A DNA stretch of 64,000 bases, taken from Chimonanthus salicifolius (Eukaryota; Streptophyta; Magnoliopsida; Laurales; Calycanthaceae). Where the stretch lies: the NCBI GenBank assembly GCA_013350335.1, contig CM023542.1, positions 2,852,001-2,916,000 of the forward strand. The letters run 5' to 3'. The notes below the pieces were generated by a model. That model saw only the letters and a list, made by a program, of their open reading frames with translations. It was not told the origin of the DNA and did not search any database. Both the position numbers and the translations under genes were made by a program. The stretch's first letter is position 1. Every line of letters starts with the position of its first letter. Shown here piece by piece: positions 35,301 to 43,659 of this stretch.

Positions 35301-38300
35301 GAATACCCAAATCCAAATCTGTAGCATGAATTTCATATGGATGCAGATTCAGATGTGAGTATCTAGATGAAGATGCGGATTTGGATCTTGCATCAATGAT
35401 CCAGATCAAATTTGGATTTGGATCTGGATGCAGATTTTACTCAAGTGGCTCCAAAACTACAGTTTATATGTGCCCGTGTGCCTGCATCTGTGGAGTTCTC
35501 ATATGGTTAGTTCCTTTTTTTTTTTAAGAAGAGGGGGGGTGGGGGGTAGGGTATACATCCTAAATTGGCTATTTTGGGGTGTCTGGAGTGGTTGGGGTTA
35601 TTTATTCTTATTGTTACTTATGTTTACTGTGGAACATTGAATATATAGGCTCCACTTGCTTATTGTATTACTTTCTTTTGTTCCTGAGAGAGATCTGGCT
35701 CTTAAAATAGTCTTTAGCTTATTGAGCCATTTGATTGAGTGGCTCAAGATTTGCGTACTTCTCAGGATTCATTTACTTCTGTCCCTCTTATAGAATGCTT
35801 GTGGTATTTGCATATGAAATTGTTGGTGTGTCAAGAATATCCTAATTGAGGTCTTTGATCTTTTAAATTTCAGGTACCGTGGATTCAAGTGAGTAGATCC
35901 AGATCACTGCTTCTAATGTATAAGCCAACAGTGTTTCTTGTTGCTTTTGGGATGGGAATGTATGTTTTAAAATGAACACCTTTGATACATTTATTACTAT
36001 TTTTCTTTAGTTCTCCACATAAATATTGGTGTTATATTTATATCTATCTCTTGGTCTATCAATATATATCGCAGATCACTTGTGCATCCTTAAGAGCTCT
36101 AATTCTTGGGCACCCTGTATGGGGACCAAGTTGGACCATGCGGATGGGTTTCTTGGAAATACCTATGCTTGGGTATCAGGCATATAAAAAATTACCTTGA
36201 TTGATCACTCTAGATTGGTTTTTAAATTCTAAAGATTAATGATTTCATAGGGCATGGCTTTGATCCAATAGCGAGTGTGACCTTGAAATCGGTTCAAATT
36301 TGCATGGACACAATTCATGGGGGATGGAAGTGTTTGAGACGAAGAAGAGTGTAAATGAGGTCTTGGTGGCCCCATTTGGTCTAGTGTTTATGGTGATTAT
36401 GTGAGAACTAGTGCCTAGGTATCCTTTATATATAGTTAGGTCTGCTTGTGCACTCTTGCTAGAGCACCTTCATGCACACCCCTATGTGGGGCCCACTTGG
36501 CCCATGTGGAAGGGTTTGTTGCTATTATTGAAGAAGTGACGACACTTGGAAAAAAAAGGTGAAAGGACTTCTTCCTCTTGGGAAAAGCTTATTGGATGCA
36601 AGCGGGTTTTACCTTTAAAACAAAATCTAGATGTTACTGTTGCTTGTTGCAAAGCTTAGGTTGTTGCCAAACGCTTCGCCACAGACATATTGCCTATGTT
36701 TGGACAAGGTGAACTTAAAACAAGGTTTTTCAGAGGAAATTTTAAATGAGGAGTCTCTTTATAGGCAGGGAACACCATAATTCTCCTTTTTTTTGTAAGT
36801 CACTGTACTTGGTAATCATAGTAGTCAATTACAAGGCAGAACCTAGGTGCCAAGGGGTCCTGGAGCCCAAAGCACAAGGTGCATGTCTAGGCGCAAAATA
36901 TGTGTAACTTTATCAATTTGTGTCCCTAATAACAAATTTTGACTGAAATCTAAGATTTTAGTCAAAGTTTTTGACTTGGGTATGGGCTGAAACATATGTA
37001 TCAGTAATATCATTAATTTTTCGAAAAAACTGTATTGGTTGAAATCTCGATCAAATTTCTAAAATTTTAGTCAAGTTTTGGTGATTTTGCCTATTTATAA
37101 TTTTGGCTGATATAGTCTCTTTAGGTATTGAAAAATGGTTTTTGATTGAAATTTGTAACTTAGGTCCTTATTGCATAAATGTTAACAAAATACAATAATA
37201 ATCCTCCAAAGAACCAAAATATATTAGCAATTGAGCTTCCAAACACATTATATCCCCTTCAATCTTATATCTGTTTAATGATCCGTGGGACCTTAGATCT
37301 ATTATCGGTCATAGCTTCAAGTCGGTTTGATAAACCTCCCCTTATATTACATGTCCATTTACGAAATGCCTAAGGGGGTCGTTAGGAAAATAGAAAAGTT
37401 GTTCACGAAATTTTTTTGCAGAGATAAGGTGGAGAGGAGGGTACACTTAGTGGCGTGGTCAGAAGTAACCAAGCCAAAATCATCTTGGGGGTTAGGGATC
37501 GTACCGCTGGCAAATAGAAATCAAGCATTATTTTGCAAATGGAGCTGGAGATTTGGTAAGGAAAAATATGCACTTTGGAAAAGGTCTTGATTGCAAGGTA
37601 CGAGGCTGAAAACTTCGGAGAGGGGTCTGGGGGAAAACGTAGAAAAATTGGATCTCCGCTTATTAAGGCTTGGTGGGAAAATGAAGGGCAGGTAGTGTTT
37701 TTAAAGAAAATTTAAGAATTCTTGTGGGGACAAGAAACAACACACTTTTTGGTAGAACTATGGATGGGGGAGACCTGAACTTTTCAGGATAGCAAGGAAT
37801 AGAAATGCCAGAGTACAAGATTTCTATAGGGAGGAAGAGGGCAGTATATCCTGGAGCTTGATTTCCGAAGGAACTTGAGGACGTTCGAACAAGAAAGTTT
37901 AGAGTTTCCTATTTGTAGGGAGGAAGAAGACGGATTACTTTGGACTAGAGACTCCTTGGGGACCTTCTTAGTCAAGACAATGGTAAAGCTGGTCCTACAA
38001 GAAGCACACAGCGAGGCCAGTCGATCATTATCAGCATGGTTAGGTCTGCTCCCGTAGGGGTATGCTGGGATCCGATGACGACCTGCGGTGCCTGCTGTGT
38101 GGGTTCGAGGAAGAAGACACCGACCATCTTTTCGCAGCATGCCCCTTGGCAAGACATCTATGGATTGGTTTTGCTAATCTAATGGGTGTATCATGGGTAT
38201 TTGAGAGAACCTATGGTGGCATCACTGATTCATGGGTAATCCCGAATCTTGGGCACAAAAGGAAGGTTAGCCTGGAACACCATCCCAGCGGCAATATTAT

Positions 38301-40559
38301 GATTTGTCTGGAAAGAAAGGAACTCTAGGATTTTCGACAACAAAGAGAGCGAGGCAAACACCATTTTCCAAAAGGTTAAATGAAGGTTGCGTGTTTCGCC
38401 TACAATAGGTCGAAAAGTCGTAGTGCAGGGCATAGTCCATTTGAAATTGTTTATGGCATGATACCTAACAACGTGCTAGATTTGGTCCTTCTTCCCTTGA
38501 AAGGACCAAAAAGCCAGGCAGTTGCGGACTTGGTTGTTGAAATTTGAAGATTGCATGAGCAAGTACAGCGCAGAATCGAGGCAAGTAATTTTAAGTATCA
38601 GGCTAATGCAAACAAACATAGGCAGCAAGTTATCTTCAACGAAGGGGACTTAGTAGGGGTGCATCTTCGGAAGGAGAGATTTCCTACTGGTACCTATGGA
38701 AAGCTCAAGATGAAGACCATAGGACCTTGTGACTTGTTGCGTATAGTGTTACTTGTAAATTGTGTATTTTTCACATTTCTTATTATAGAGTAGAGTTGAC
38801 CTATAGATGTCATAAGGTGTAATTGATTCTTCTTTCCTTATTTGCCACCTTGATTGGCTCGTTGTATTTTATATATACATGTGTACTACTTCTTCAAACA
38901 AGCAACACAATACACACAATTATTTTTCTTTTTTTTGTCCATTTTCCTGCATTTCTTTATTTTTCTTCTTTTATCCGTATTTTCATTTTAACACACACAG
39001 ACACACACATCTAGGGTTTTACTTTAACATGGATTCACACATGCATAAGTTGAGCTCTATTGCTGAATCTCAGGAACTGATGTAATATTTGGTCATTGCA
39101 GAGGACTGCATCTTATTTTGTTAGGATTGAACGTTGTTGCAGTACGGAGCCTATCTATTTTAACTGGAAATAAGAGATCTGTTTTTGCAAAGAAGGAGAA
39201 TGCACGTGCTGTCACAATTGTTGCTAGTCAGGTAGTTAAATTACCTTTTTTTGTTTTTTAAAAAGTTCTTTTTCTATTGATAGCAGTAGTGAATCAAAAC
39301 TAGGATGGACGATTTGAATTAGGTATAATGTGTTGGTGTATGTGATGAGCCATCTTGCAGGCCCTACCTTTGATGGTTTTTGATTTAATATCATCCATTT
39401 GGACAATCTAACCATCTGGGGAAACTAGACTGTTGTGGGAAAGTTCCCTGACAATCCATTTTTTTCCAGTTTCAGAGGTTGATTATTCAGTCAATGTGTT
39501 TCTTATTATGGTTCCAGATGGACGCTACATGGCTTTGATGCTGATGATGATTATGGTTAGTGGACATAGGCTGTTAAGATTCACCAATGACTTGTAGATG
39601 CCGTAGAGGGGCTAGGAAATTTCTAATTCCAGCATTCAAAAAATTCTAAACATCAAACTTTATTTCTAAGAGAGAGGGGCTGGTAGGACACACTTGATTA
39701 GCTGGATCTTGTTAATTTAGAAAGAAATATTTTGAGATAAAGTTAGATTGGATTTTATTTTTAGAGATTCTTGAGAAATAAAATTTATTTATATTAGATA
39801 GATCTAGTTAGGGTGGGATGATTTTCTATGTAAAGATCGTAGAATCTAAATTAAAGATTTTTTTTTTTTTATCTAGAAGTATAACAAGAATTTGTTCACG
39901 TTCACATGTTTGATTCTTTGCAAATCAAGACTTCTCTCTCTTCTTCATTACATGCAAGATTGGTCCCTGTGGTCATTTGAATCCATGTTTTAACACCAAG
40001 ATGGTGGGCTTCCTTGTTTCTTTCCATTTTCTGTAGAAAATATTTGGAGATCACTTTTATGGACTTCTTATATCCTCCATCATTTTGATGATTGAGATAT
40101 ATGGATCATCCATGAGGGGCCAATTGGTGCTGAGTACATCAATTCAAGTGATTCTAAGGATAATATGTCTGAAAATGTTTGTAGAGAATGTCAACTCAAA
40201 TACATTTTGGAGGCGGACTCATTTGTCAATTATTTATTATTATTTATAGTTTAACTGGATAATTGTAACATTATTGATGTTTAATGTTTTTGCATTGTTC
40301 TTCAGAAAACTTTGCCTGTAATGGTCGCTGTTGTAGAGCAGCTTGGCGGGGTTCTAGGAGAATCTGGACTATTAATTCTCCCTTGTGTTGCTGCACACAT
40401 TAACCAGGTTCTGGTACCCAACTTCTGCCATTTGCTAATTCCAACTTGTTCTGTTCAATTAACATTGTGTGCTCTTTGGTGCAGATAATAATGGATTCTT
40501 TCCTCGTAAACTTCTGGCTTCAAAGGGATCGGTCATCCAAACTTCCTGAGAAATTGTGA
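8356..40559 (+). CDS. BASS4: Plastidial sodium/metabolite cotransporter, BASS4 type
   Basis: Exons: 8356-8526, 13992-14097, 18822-18929, 19025-19092, 20090-20168, 20287-20345, 20430-20498, 24980-25093, 28803-28821, 31835-31902, 35874-35959, 39102-39231, 40306-40407, 40485-40559. All introns are GT-AG and phases match throughout, giving 417 residues, close to the usual ~430. Residues 1-57 are Ser/Pro/Arg-rich without acidic residues until the end, as in a chloroplast transit peptide. The rest is a polytopic SBF/BASS fold: [27 protein letters not shown] (first crossover helix), [24 protein letters not shown] and VEQLGG with Glu370 at the sodium-site position. It should sit in the plastid envelope; BASS proteins move organic anions with Na+, but the substrate of BASS4 is not known to me. 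The gene is intact although its introns are packed with transposons. Exon 9 is only 19 nt. Confidence 0.94.
9378..11715 (-). mobile_element. Degenerate Ty1/copia retrotransposon in BASS4 intron 1
   Basis: On the minus strand, gag-like sequence (about 10570-9700, with [17 protein letters not shown] and [14 protein letters not shown]) is followed by a protease-region remnant (about 9920-9560, [14 protein letters not shown], where the usual SGATDHM motif is altered to SKVTDHM). Integrase, RT and RNase H are absent. A likely 5' LTR ends near 11434 at TTTCTACA followed by TGGTAT, the start of an initiator-tRNA-Met primer site that then diverges. U3-like sequence with repeats of a GTGGGACCCACTACAG motif occurs at both 11655-11715 and 9390-9490, as expected for two LTRs. 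Frameshifts and stops make it dead. Confidence 0.75.
11735..13112 (+). mobile_element. 5'-truncated LINE (L1-like with zf-RVT and RNase H), BASS4 intron 1
   Basis: The plus strand encodes the C-terminal part of a plant LINE ORF2. There is a pre-zinc-knuckle region (about 11740-12000), a zf-RVT remnant (12000-12200), the conserved linker with [20 protein letters not shown] (about 12238-12300), and an RNase H start FKFNVDRA near 12500, then IESDSTNAV. Frameshifts and stops separate the pieces. The 3' end is near 13112 at TTACCGTTAAAAAAG, typical of this family's short A-rich tail. Confidence 0.85.
13325..13640 (-). mobile_element. LTR plus primer-site remnant of a copia-type element
   Basis: At 13331-13345 the plus strand reads GGCTTTGATGCCATGATG, the complement of a degraded TGGTATCAAAGC primer-binding site next to an LTR end. 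The sequence beyond it (to about 13640) is LTR-like but no partner LTR is visible. The assignment rests on this motif alone. Confidence 0.35.
14140..14182 (+). repeat. CT/CA microsatellite
   Basis: A (CT)n/(CCCT) stretch runs into a (CA)n tract, about 40 bases, directly after BASS4 exon 2 and before the LARD-like element. Confidence 0.8.
14198..15965 (+). mobile_element. Non-autonomous LTR retrotransposon (LARD-like, copia-type ends), BASS4 intron 2
   Basis: A direct repeat at about 14198-14396 and 15792-15965 shares GGCTCTCATTC, GGAATAAACAAAAGAT and a TTTATTGTCTCTT...TTTTCTAAC end. The right copy begins TGTTAAGG and is preceded by a purine tract TTGAGGGGAA, the standard copia polypurine/LTR boundary. 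The left copy is more rearranged. About 1.4 kb lies between them with no gag or pol similarity. An open frame of 261 codons (14412-15197) is low-complexity and hydrophobic and is not recognised. Target-site duplications are obscured by microsatellites on both sides. Confidence 0.65.
14607..14737. repeat. Inverted repeat inside the LARD-like element
   Basis: The 38-base arm at 14607-14644 is almost perfectly complementary to 14700-14737 (GTAGAAAATAATGAAG... on both strands), with a 55-base loop. Both outer ends read like LTR end plus primer-site starts, so this may be two LTR termini joined head to head. Confidence 0.7.
15970..16008 (+). repeat. (TATCTC)n microsatellite
   Basis: Short CCAC repeats run into four to five copies of CTATCT just downstream of the right LTR of the LARD-like element. 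Confidence 0.8.
16375..16815 (+). mobile_element. LINE 3' fragment, BASS4 intron 2
   Basis: RNase H C-terminal and 3' UTR-like sequence of the same LINE superfamily seen elsewhere in the gene (GVVDFLL equivalent near 16610) ends in TTGTTACTGTTAAAAAAAA at about 16812. An internal ~40-base direct duplication, near 16437-16473 and 16478-16515 (GAATGCAATTAGTTGGGCTAG), is unique to this copy. Confidence 0.7.
17100..18260 (-). mobile_element. Ty1/copia 3' end (RNase H, polypurine tract, partial LTR), split by a TRIM
   Basis: The minus strand encodes copia RNase [17 protein letters not shown] upstream of the split, then [27 protein letters not shown] and [13 protein letters not shown]. The expected 3' order follows, ending with a purine tract CTTGAGGAGGAGTGATG complementary to 17287-17303 and an LTR-like stretch down to about 17100. 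A TRIM at 17619-18150 interrupts the RNase H frame. The rest of pol is missing. Confidence 0.85.
17619..18150 (+). mobile_element. Complete TRIM retrotransposon with perfect target-site duplication
   Basis: Two direct terminal repeats, 17619-17834 and 17934-18150 (216 and 217 bases, both starting TGTGA and ending GTTACA), flank only 99 bases. The interior has a perfect TGGTATCAGAGC primer-binding site at 17837-17848 and a purine tract AAGGGGGGTGGAT ending at 17933. A perfect 5-bp duplication TATTG occurs at 17614-17618 and 18151-18155. It encodes no protein. The repeats differ at roughly 20 positions, so the insertion is not very recent. Confidence 0.93.
19093..20089 (+). other. BASS4 intron 4 with an internal diverged duplication
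   Basis: A T-run lies at 19156-19173. A possible LINE 3' scrap lies near 19338-19440 (minus-strand A-rich end and ...ATATATTAAAG). Two ~130-base related blocks, about 19718-19850 and 19955-20080, share TGGTARATTGMTCAAA and GTCCATTRARTTGCA. No gene is visible. Confidence 0.45.
21065..21216 (+). mobile_element. Very short 5'-truncated LINE with 17-bp target-site duplication
   Basis: Only the last ~150 bases of a LINE 3' UTR plus an A-tail are present (GTTTAAGTCTTTTAGACCC, then TTTGTTACTGCTCAAAAAAAA). The 17-base sequence AGTAAAAGAATTCTTAG flanks it perfectly at 21048-21064 and 21217-21233. Confidence 0.85.
21314..21802 (-). mobile_element. 5'-truncated LINE, minus strand
   Basis: The T-run at 21314 is the A-tail of a minus-strand insertion. 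The next ~150 bases match, in reverse complement, the 3' UTR of the plus-strand LINE ending at 24324. RNase H sequence follows to about 21800. The flanks TTCTTTATACT (21303-21313 and 21803-21813) form an 11-bp duplication. Confidence 0.85.
22459..22486 (+). repeat. (GGT)n microsatellite
   Basis: Seven or so GGT units in BASS4 intron 7. Confidence 0.85.
22515..22618 (+). mobile_element. 5'-truncated SINE (family A) with 12-bp target-site duplication
   Basis: The sequence GGCCTAATCTTGGTGTG through TTTCCTACACTTAAATCC plus an A-run matches the bodies of the copies near 42.8, 58.9 and 60.9 kb. ACATATATAGAG flanks it at 22503-22514 and 22619-22630. The tRNA-like head is missing. Confidence 0.8.
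22674..24324 (+). mobile_element. 5'-truncated LINE, BASS4 intron 7
   Basis: It encodes the C-terminal ORF2 region. A pre-knuckle segment (22882-23290, with [17 protein letters not shown] and [13 protein letters not shown]) is followed, after a frameshift, by the linker [20 protein letters not shown] (near 23488) and RNase [15 protein letters not shown] (near 23735). The 3' UTR ends in TTTGTTACTACTGC plus a T-run. The 9-bp TTTAGTGCT flanks it at 22665-22673 and 24325-24333. This LINE landed inside the first unit of an older tandem duplication. Confidence 0.88.
24500..24672 (-). mobile_element. tRNA-derived SINE (family B)
   Basis: The minus strand has an A-box-like TAGCAGTTGGC near 24660, a good B box AAGTTCGATTCTCC near 24620, GGGGATTAGTCTCACC in the body, and an A/T-rich tail at 24500-24520. 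The order and spacing are those of a plant SINE, perhaps of the Au type; that family name is from memory of its GGGGATTAGTC motif. Confidence 0.6.
25484..28563 (+). mobile_element. 5'-truncated LINE (outer), interrupted by a second LINE
   Basis: The left part (25484-25669) encodes the ORF2 linker ([13 protein letters not shown] then [11 protein letters not shown] and EKAKWS). The right part (27821-28563) resumes in the same region with SWEGCMRGG, then RNase [16 protein letters not shown] (near 27980) and [15 protein letters not shown]. The 3' end is near 28560 (TAATAAAATTATTTCTTGTC). A minus-strand LINE at 25670-27820 separates the two parts. Confidence 0.85.
25670..27820 (-). mobile_element. 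5'-truncated LINE nested in the outer LINE
   Basis: The T-run at 25670-25682 is its A-tail. Reading down from 27767, it holds the RT C-terminal region ([20 protein letters not shown], then [20 protein letters not shown]), a zf-RVT module (26892-26539, [21 protein letters not shown]), the linker (26511-26320, [20 protein letters not shown]) and an RNase H remnant. A 14-bp duplication with one mismatch, AAAGCAAAGTGGAG (25656-25669) and AAAGCAAATTGGAG (27821-27834), marks the insertion. Confidence 0.9.
28803..28821 (+). CDS. BASS4: BASS4 exon 9, a 19-nt microexon
   Basis: Acceptor TTGCTTGCAG is followed by GTTCTACGAAATATTGTTG and donor GTAAGT. It encodes VLRNIV plus the first base of a Gly codon. 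Flanking exons are in phases that need exactly this length (multiple of three plus one). The segment aligns with the IGKVIRE-like position of the family. Its neighbours lie 3.7 kb upstream and 3.0 kb downstream. Confidence 0.9.
29040..30735. other. Unassigned insertion-like block in BASS4 intron 9
   Basis: The block is compositionally different from its surroundings: AT-rich 29300-29850, then GC-richer with many TTGGGCC/GGCCCA motifs 29860-30720. It contains a perfect-looking 55-base tandem repeat (29489-29543 and 29544-29598, sharing TCAATTTAGATGTGGAATT with one difference). Its minus strand begins TGTTGCGGCCATC near 30735, like an LTR start. I found no coding similarity and no paired LTR. 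Confidence 0.4.
30801..31561 (-). mobile_element. 5'-truncated LINE, BASS4 intron 9
   Basis: The T-run at 30801-30812 is the A-tail. The reverse complement carries the LINE 3' UTR and RNase H with [10 protein letters not shown] (complement of about 31335-31370). The 11-bp CACATTCTTGT flanks it at 30790-30800 and 31562-31572. Confidence 0.88.
32321..33486. mobile_element. hAT-type non-autonomous DNA transposon, BASS4 intron 10
   Basis: Ends are TAGGGATGGTAA and, inverted, TAGGGGTGGCAA. The 8-bp flanks CATTGTAC (32313-32320) and CATTGTAA (33487-33494) fit a hAT target-site duplication with one change. Subterminal GGGCTTGAGC / GCCCGGC motifs recur at both ends in inverted order. No transposase is visible. 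A LINE 3' scrap is nested inside at about 32766-32935. Confidence 0.85.
32766..32935 (-). mobile_element. LINE 3' fragment inside the hAT element
   Basis: TTTTTTGAGCAGTAACAAAG followed by TATATTAATAGAG and GGGTCTATATGATTTAAACC is the reverse complement of the LINE 3' UTR seen at 21320 and 30810. It has no visible coding part. Confidence 0.6.
33495..35873 (+). other. BASS4 intron 10, remainder
   Basis: I see no gene here. Between about 35090 and 35450 there are many diverged copies of a GATCCAAATCTGATCC-like motif on both strands, probably a degraded repeat. A minus-strand ORF at 34033-34245 ([18 protein letters not shown]) is not recognised. The polypyrimidine stretch before exon 11 is ordinary. 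Confidence 0.4.
35960..37304 (+). other. BASS4 intron 11, first part
   Basis: Two related blocks, near 36085-36180 and 36440-36530, share TGTGCA...GCACCCYTRTRTGGGG and TTGG.CCATG.GGA.GGGTTT. The rest resembles no known gene. Confidence 0.4.
37310..38393 (+). mobile_element. LINE ORF2 fragment, left half of a chimeric insertion, BASS4 intron 11
   Basis: It encodes the RT C-terminal end ([20 protein letters not shown], then [19 protein letters not shown] near 37445) and a zf-RVT module (38062-38190, [21 protein letters not shown]). The linker stops abruptly near 38393, just where other copies read KAKWRL. RNase H and the 3' UTR are missing. Confidence 0.85.
38394..38740 (+). mobile_element. 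Ty3/gypsy integrase C-terminal fragment, right half of the chimera
   Basis: The reading [13 protein letters not shown], then [20 protein letters not shown], then [21 protein letters not shown] is the chromodomain-proximal end of a gypsy integrase. One in-frame stop lies near 38546. No LTR, protease or RT of the same element is visible, but 38760-38960 (ATATATACATGTGTAC and CAACACAATACACAC) looks like an LTR R/U5 end. Confidence 0.85.
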
Positions 40560-40790
40560 TACCTAAAACTAGATTTTGTCAAACATAGTTGACAACTAAG
40601 TCATTAAAAAAGAGACAGAAAATTATGGTTATATTCCAATAACATCTAAATACAAATGGTTCCATTAGTGGATGGCTATTCTTTGCCCAAGTGCCATTCT
40701 TGGAATTAGTAGGCTCTTTATTTTCTCACAAGTTTGGTTCCTTCTACAGTGCAGCATCTCTTTCCCTTTTCCGTTTCCTTTTCCTTTTTT
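40560..40790 (+). other. BASS4 3' UTR and downstream flank
   Basis: After the TGA at 40557-40559 comes AT-rich sequence without coding similarity. No clear AATAAA is seen; weak variants near 40640-40660 may serve. A minus-strand LINE 3' end begins at about 40790. Confidence 0.4.
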
Positions 40791-41030
40791 TTTTAGGGTA
40801 ACTAAAACAATTCATTGAGGAGAAGAGAGAACAATTACAAAAATACTCAGGTCTAAAAGAATTAGACCAAGAAAGAAATAAAGAGAGAAAATACAAACAA
40901 GAATTGAAAAAGAAATAAAACTACAAAAATCATGTGATCCTCCAACTCAGAGGAAGAAAATGCCAGAGGAGTCGGGGACACCGAGCTTGGCAAAATAGTC
41001 TGTCGTGACAAATCACTCTGCAATTGTTGT
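40786..41030 (-). mobile_element. LINE 3' fragment downstream of BASS4
   Basis: The T-run at 40786-40795 is followed by reverse-complement LINE 3' UTR with GGTCTAAAAGAATTAGACC and GAGCTTGGCAAAATAGTC. These match 30880-31030 in the intron 9 copy. Confidence 0.7.
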
Positions 41031-41582
41031 AGATAGATATGACAATAATCAGGTCAGTTAAGTTTATCCATTTATTTTTATATTCAAATTGGGTTTACGC
41101 ATTTATAAATATGTTTGACTCGAATTGAATCTCTATTAAGAGGGTAGATTTATTTTTATGAGATCAAATAATTGAATTGAGTCAATTTTACTTTCATTAT
41201 TCGGTGACCAAATCAAATTCTCCACGAAAATCTTCGCAAGAGAATCTTCAAGAAGGTGACTGGTCCGTTGTCATGAATTGTTTGGTTCGATGAGGACACA
41301 AAAAATTGGGCCATGGCCACGGATTTTCCTATGATCATTTGTCGGCACTGAGAGCGCTAGATCTTATTTGGACAGCCCGAAATGGGCCTCTTTTTGGGTC
41401 AAGCTTTTACTTCAACTTTTAGTTTATTTCCTCGATTCATATTTTTAAAAGTTCGGTTGATAATTTCTCTAATACAAATTTATATTAGATGGATAAGAAT
41501 TGTGTTTAATTTCATCGTCTCATGATTTCTTTTATGAATGAGGTGTTTTAGGTCTCTTAGAGCATCAAAATAGTCCTTGAAG

Positions 41583-41827
41583 CAGGAGTGAAAAATTCGT
41601 CCTGGGCAGAGATATTTTTTAAAATATTGGTATTTTTTTTTTCTAAATTAAAAAATAAATAAAACATCCAAAAGAAAGCTGATTTAAAAAAGAAAAAAAA
41701 TCAATATCAGCCGATATTTATTATCGGACCTATATATCGGCCATATTGATCGAGAACTATTACGTACAACTGATACAATACGTATCGGCCAATATTTGTT
41801 TCGTATATGCCGATATCTCGACCCTAG
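41583..41827. mobile_element. hAT-like MITE of the palindromic TATCGG family, copy 1
   Basis: The left end is CAGGAGTGAAAAATTCG and the right end is the complement of CTAGGGTCGAGATATCGG. The flanks CCTTGAAG (41575-41582) and TCTTGAAG (41828-41835) give an 8-bp duplication with one change. The interior is rich in TATCGGCC/GGCCGATA-type palindromes. Confidence 0.65.
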
Positions 41828-41885
41828 TCTTGAAGTATATATAAGTTTTCCTATTGAAGTATATATAAGTTTTCCTATTGAGACA
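41828..41885 (+). repeat. 24-bp tandem repeat, two units
   Basis: TTGAAGTATATATAAGTTTTC...CCTA occurs twice in a row, immediately right of the MITE. Flanking ~85-base blocks at 41505-41580 and 41898-41990 (TTTAATTTCATCG and GGTCTCTTAGAGCATC) are a further direct duplication. Confidence 0.75.
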
Positions 41886-42794
41886 CTAGTGTGTGCATTT
41901 GTGTTTAATTTCATCGTGTCATATTTTTTTTTATGGTTGAGGTGTTCAAGGTCTCTTAGAGCATCCATCTAGTCTTTGAAGTATATGCAAGTTTTTCTAT
42001 TTAGACACACCGGTAAAACTATAGGAATGGCTCTTTAGGGTGAATTAGGATTTGAAGTTAGGACTCCCACTTCTTGATACAAAGGATTGAAATTAGGTCG
42101 GGTCGCGTTTTGATCCTAGTCAATATTTATGGAACCCGATCCAAATTCCATGTCGGTTTTTGTCATCTCAATTCAACCCGACTCGACTCGACTCCACTCA
42201 ACTAGTTGACCTGATAGGGTCATGTGAGTTGGATCAAAACTCGACTCGAGTTTCACCCCTATTGGTACAGGTTTTTAGCCAACACACCAATTCTTTAAGG
42301 TTCAGCCGATTTCATAATGACTTGGGCTAAATTTGACATATATAGTAGTGGAAGAGTTTTAAGAAATATTTTGGATTGATCAGCAACTGACGCATGCTCA
42401 TAAGTTTTAGATCTCTCAAATAGAAAATATACTCTACAAAAGAATTATAATATAAATTAATAAATAATTTTAATAATAATTATTTAACTATCAAATTTTT
42501 GAAGCCCCTCAATCCCTCATGACTTGTAGTACTAGGTTCTAAACAGGTGGCTCAACTGATAAGAAAAGCAAATGGTACTAAACCCAAAGGATGCCGCCTC
42601 CTCTGTAGAGTAGGTACCAAGTGGCGAAATCATTCACCCAAAAGTATCCAATTGATGATGTGCGTGGCATATTGAAAAATTTAAGGAGATTCTTCTACAG
42701 AGGTTTTTTTTTTTTTTTTTTTCAATTAACATGGACTAAGTCTTATCCATAGGGTAAGATTCATTAGAAATTATATAGATAAGGAAATATATCG

Positions 42795-42968
42795 ATTCTT
42801 TTTTTTGAATTTACATGTGGAAAATCGTGAGATAATTCAGCATAAAATCTTCATAGGTGGACTCCTACCTCTAAAGCATACCAAAGTTAGGCCATGAGAG
42901 TTCGAATCTGTAATCTTCCGTTTCTTGAGGCGGAAGGTAACCAACTAATCTATATCCATGTGGGTAAT
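42795..42968 (-). mobile_element. SINE family A, longest copy
   Basis: On the minus strand, an A-box-like TAGATTAGTTGG (near 42950) and a B-box-like AGATTCGAACTC (near 42905) precede the body CATGGCCTAACTTTGGTATG and the tail CCACATGTAAATTC plus A-run (T-run at 42798-42806 on plus). The 5' head is the best preserved of the four copies. No clear target-site duplication. Confidence 0.65.
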
Positions 42969-43341
42969 CCTCTTACATTTATTCAATAGTTTTACTTGGA
43001 AAGATGTATTATGAAATTTAATTTAATTTTGAAAATTTTAAAGATAAAAATCAAAAGATTATTGAGATAGGAAAGTATTAATCTTTTAAGTTTTATTTAA
43101 TCATTTTAATTTCAAAAGATCGGTTAAGAAATAAATGATTTATAAAGAAAAATTTTAAGGACAAAATCATAACCAAGGAAGTGAAAGTTCACCTGCTTGT
43201 CTCTCTGTGTTCTCTGACATTCCTTACTCAACTATGTAAGCTAATTCAAAATTCTTTACTCTCCTTCGGCGTCAGTTTTGGAGACATTGGCCTCTTTCCC
43301 TCCGTGTAAGAATAGAGATATGAATTTTACTCATTAAGTGG

Positions 43342-43437
43342 CACTCTAGTATCAATTAAAACATATGAATAGAAATCATTCTTAAAAATCACTCTAGTAT
43401 CAATTAAAACATATGAATAGAAATCATTCTTAAAAAT
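43342..43437 (+). repeat. 48-bp tandem repeat, two units
   Basis: CACTCTAGTATCAATTAAAA and the rest of the unit repeat without a visible difference at 43342-43389 and 43390-43437. Confidence 0.85.
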
Positions 43438-43659
43438 CTACTTCGATTTAGAAAATGCTCAATGCATTTTTAAACTTCAAAATTCAAAGATTCGGATGGT
43501 ACTTTGCTGACACACGTATCCCTTCACAGCTTAAACTAATGACCATTGAAGGGGATTATGTCCCTCTTATTGACATAGGTGGATTTGTTCCAGGAAATAT
43601 TTAGGCACGATTTATAGACATTCAGATTGTCTACTTCTACGCACTCGATTTCAGATTTT

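Noticed and set aside
41032..42263. Possible larger hAT element between TAGATATGACAAT and the complement of TAGGGGTGAAACTC
   Set aside because: The flanking 8-mers do not match and the interval contains other insertions, so the pairing of ends is not supported.
43342..43437. Two 48-bp direct repeats considered as a CRISPR-like array
   Set aside because: Only two contiguous units with no spacers, in a plant genome; a simple tandem repeat.
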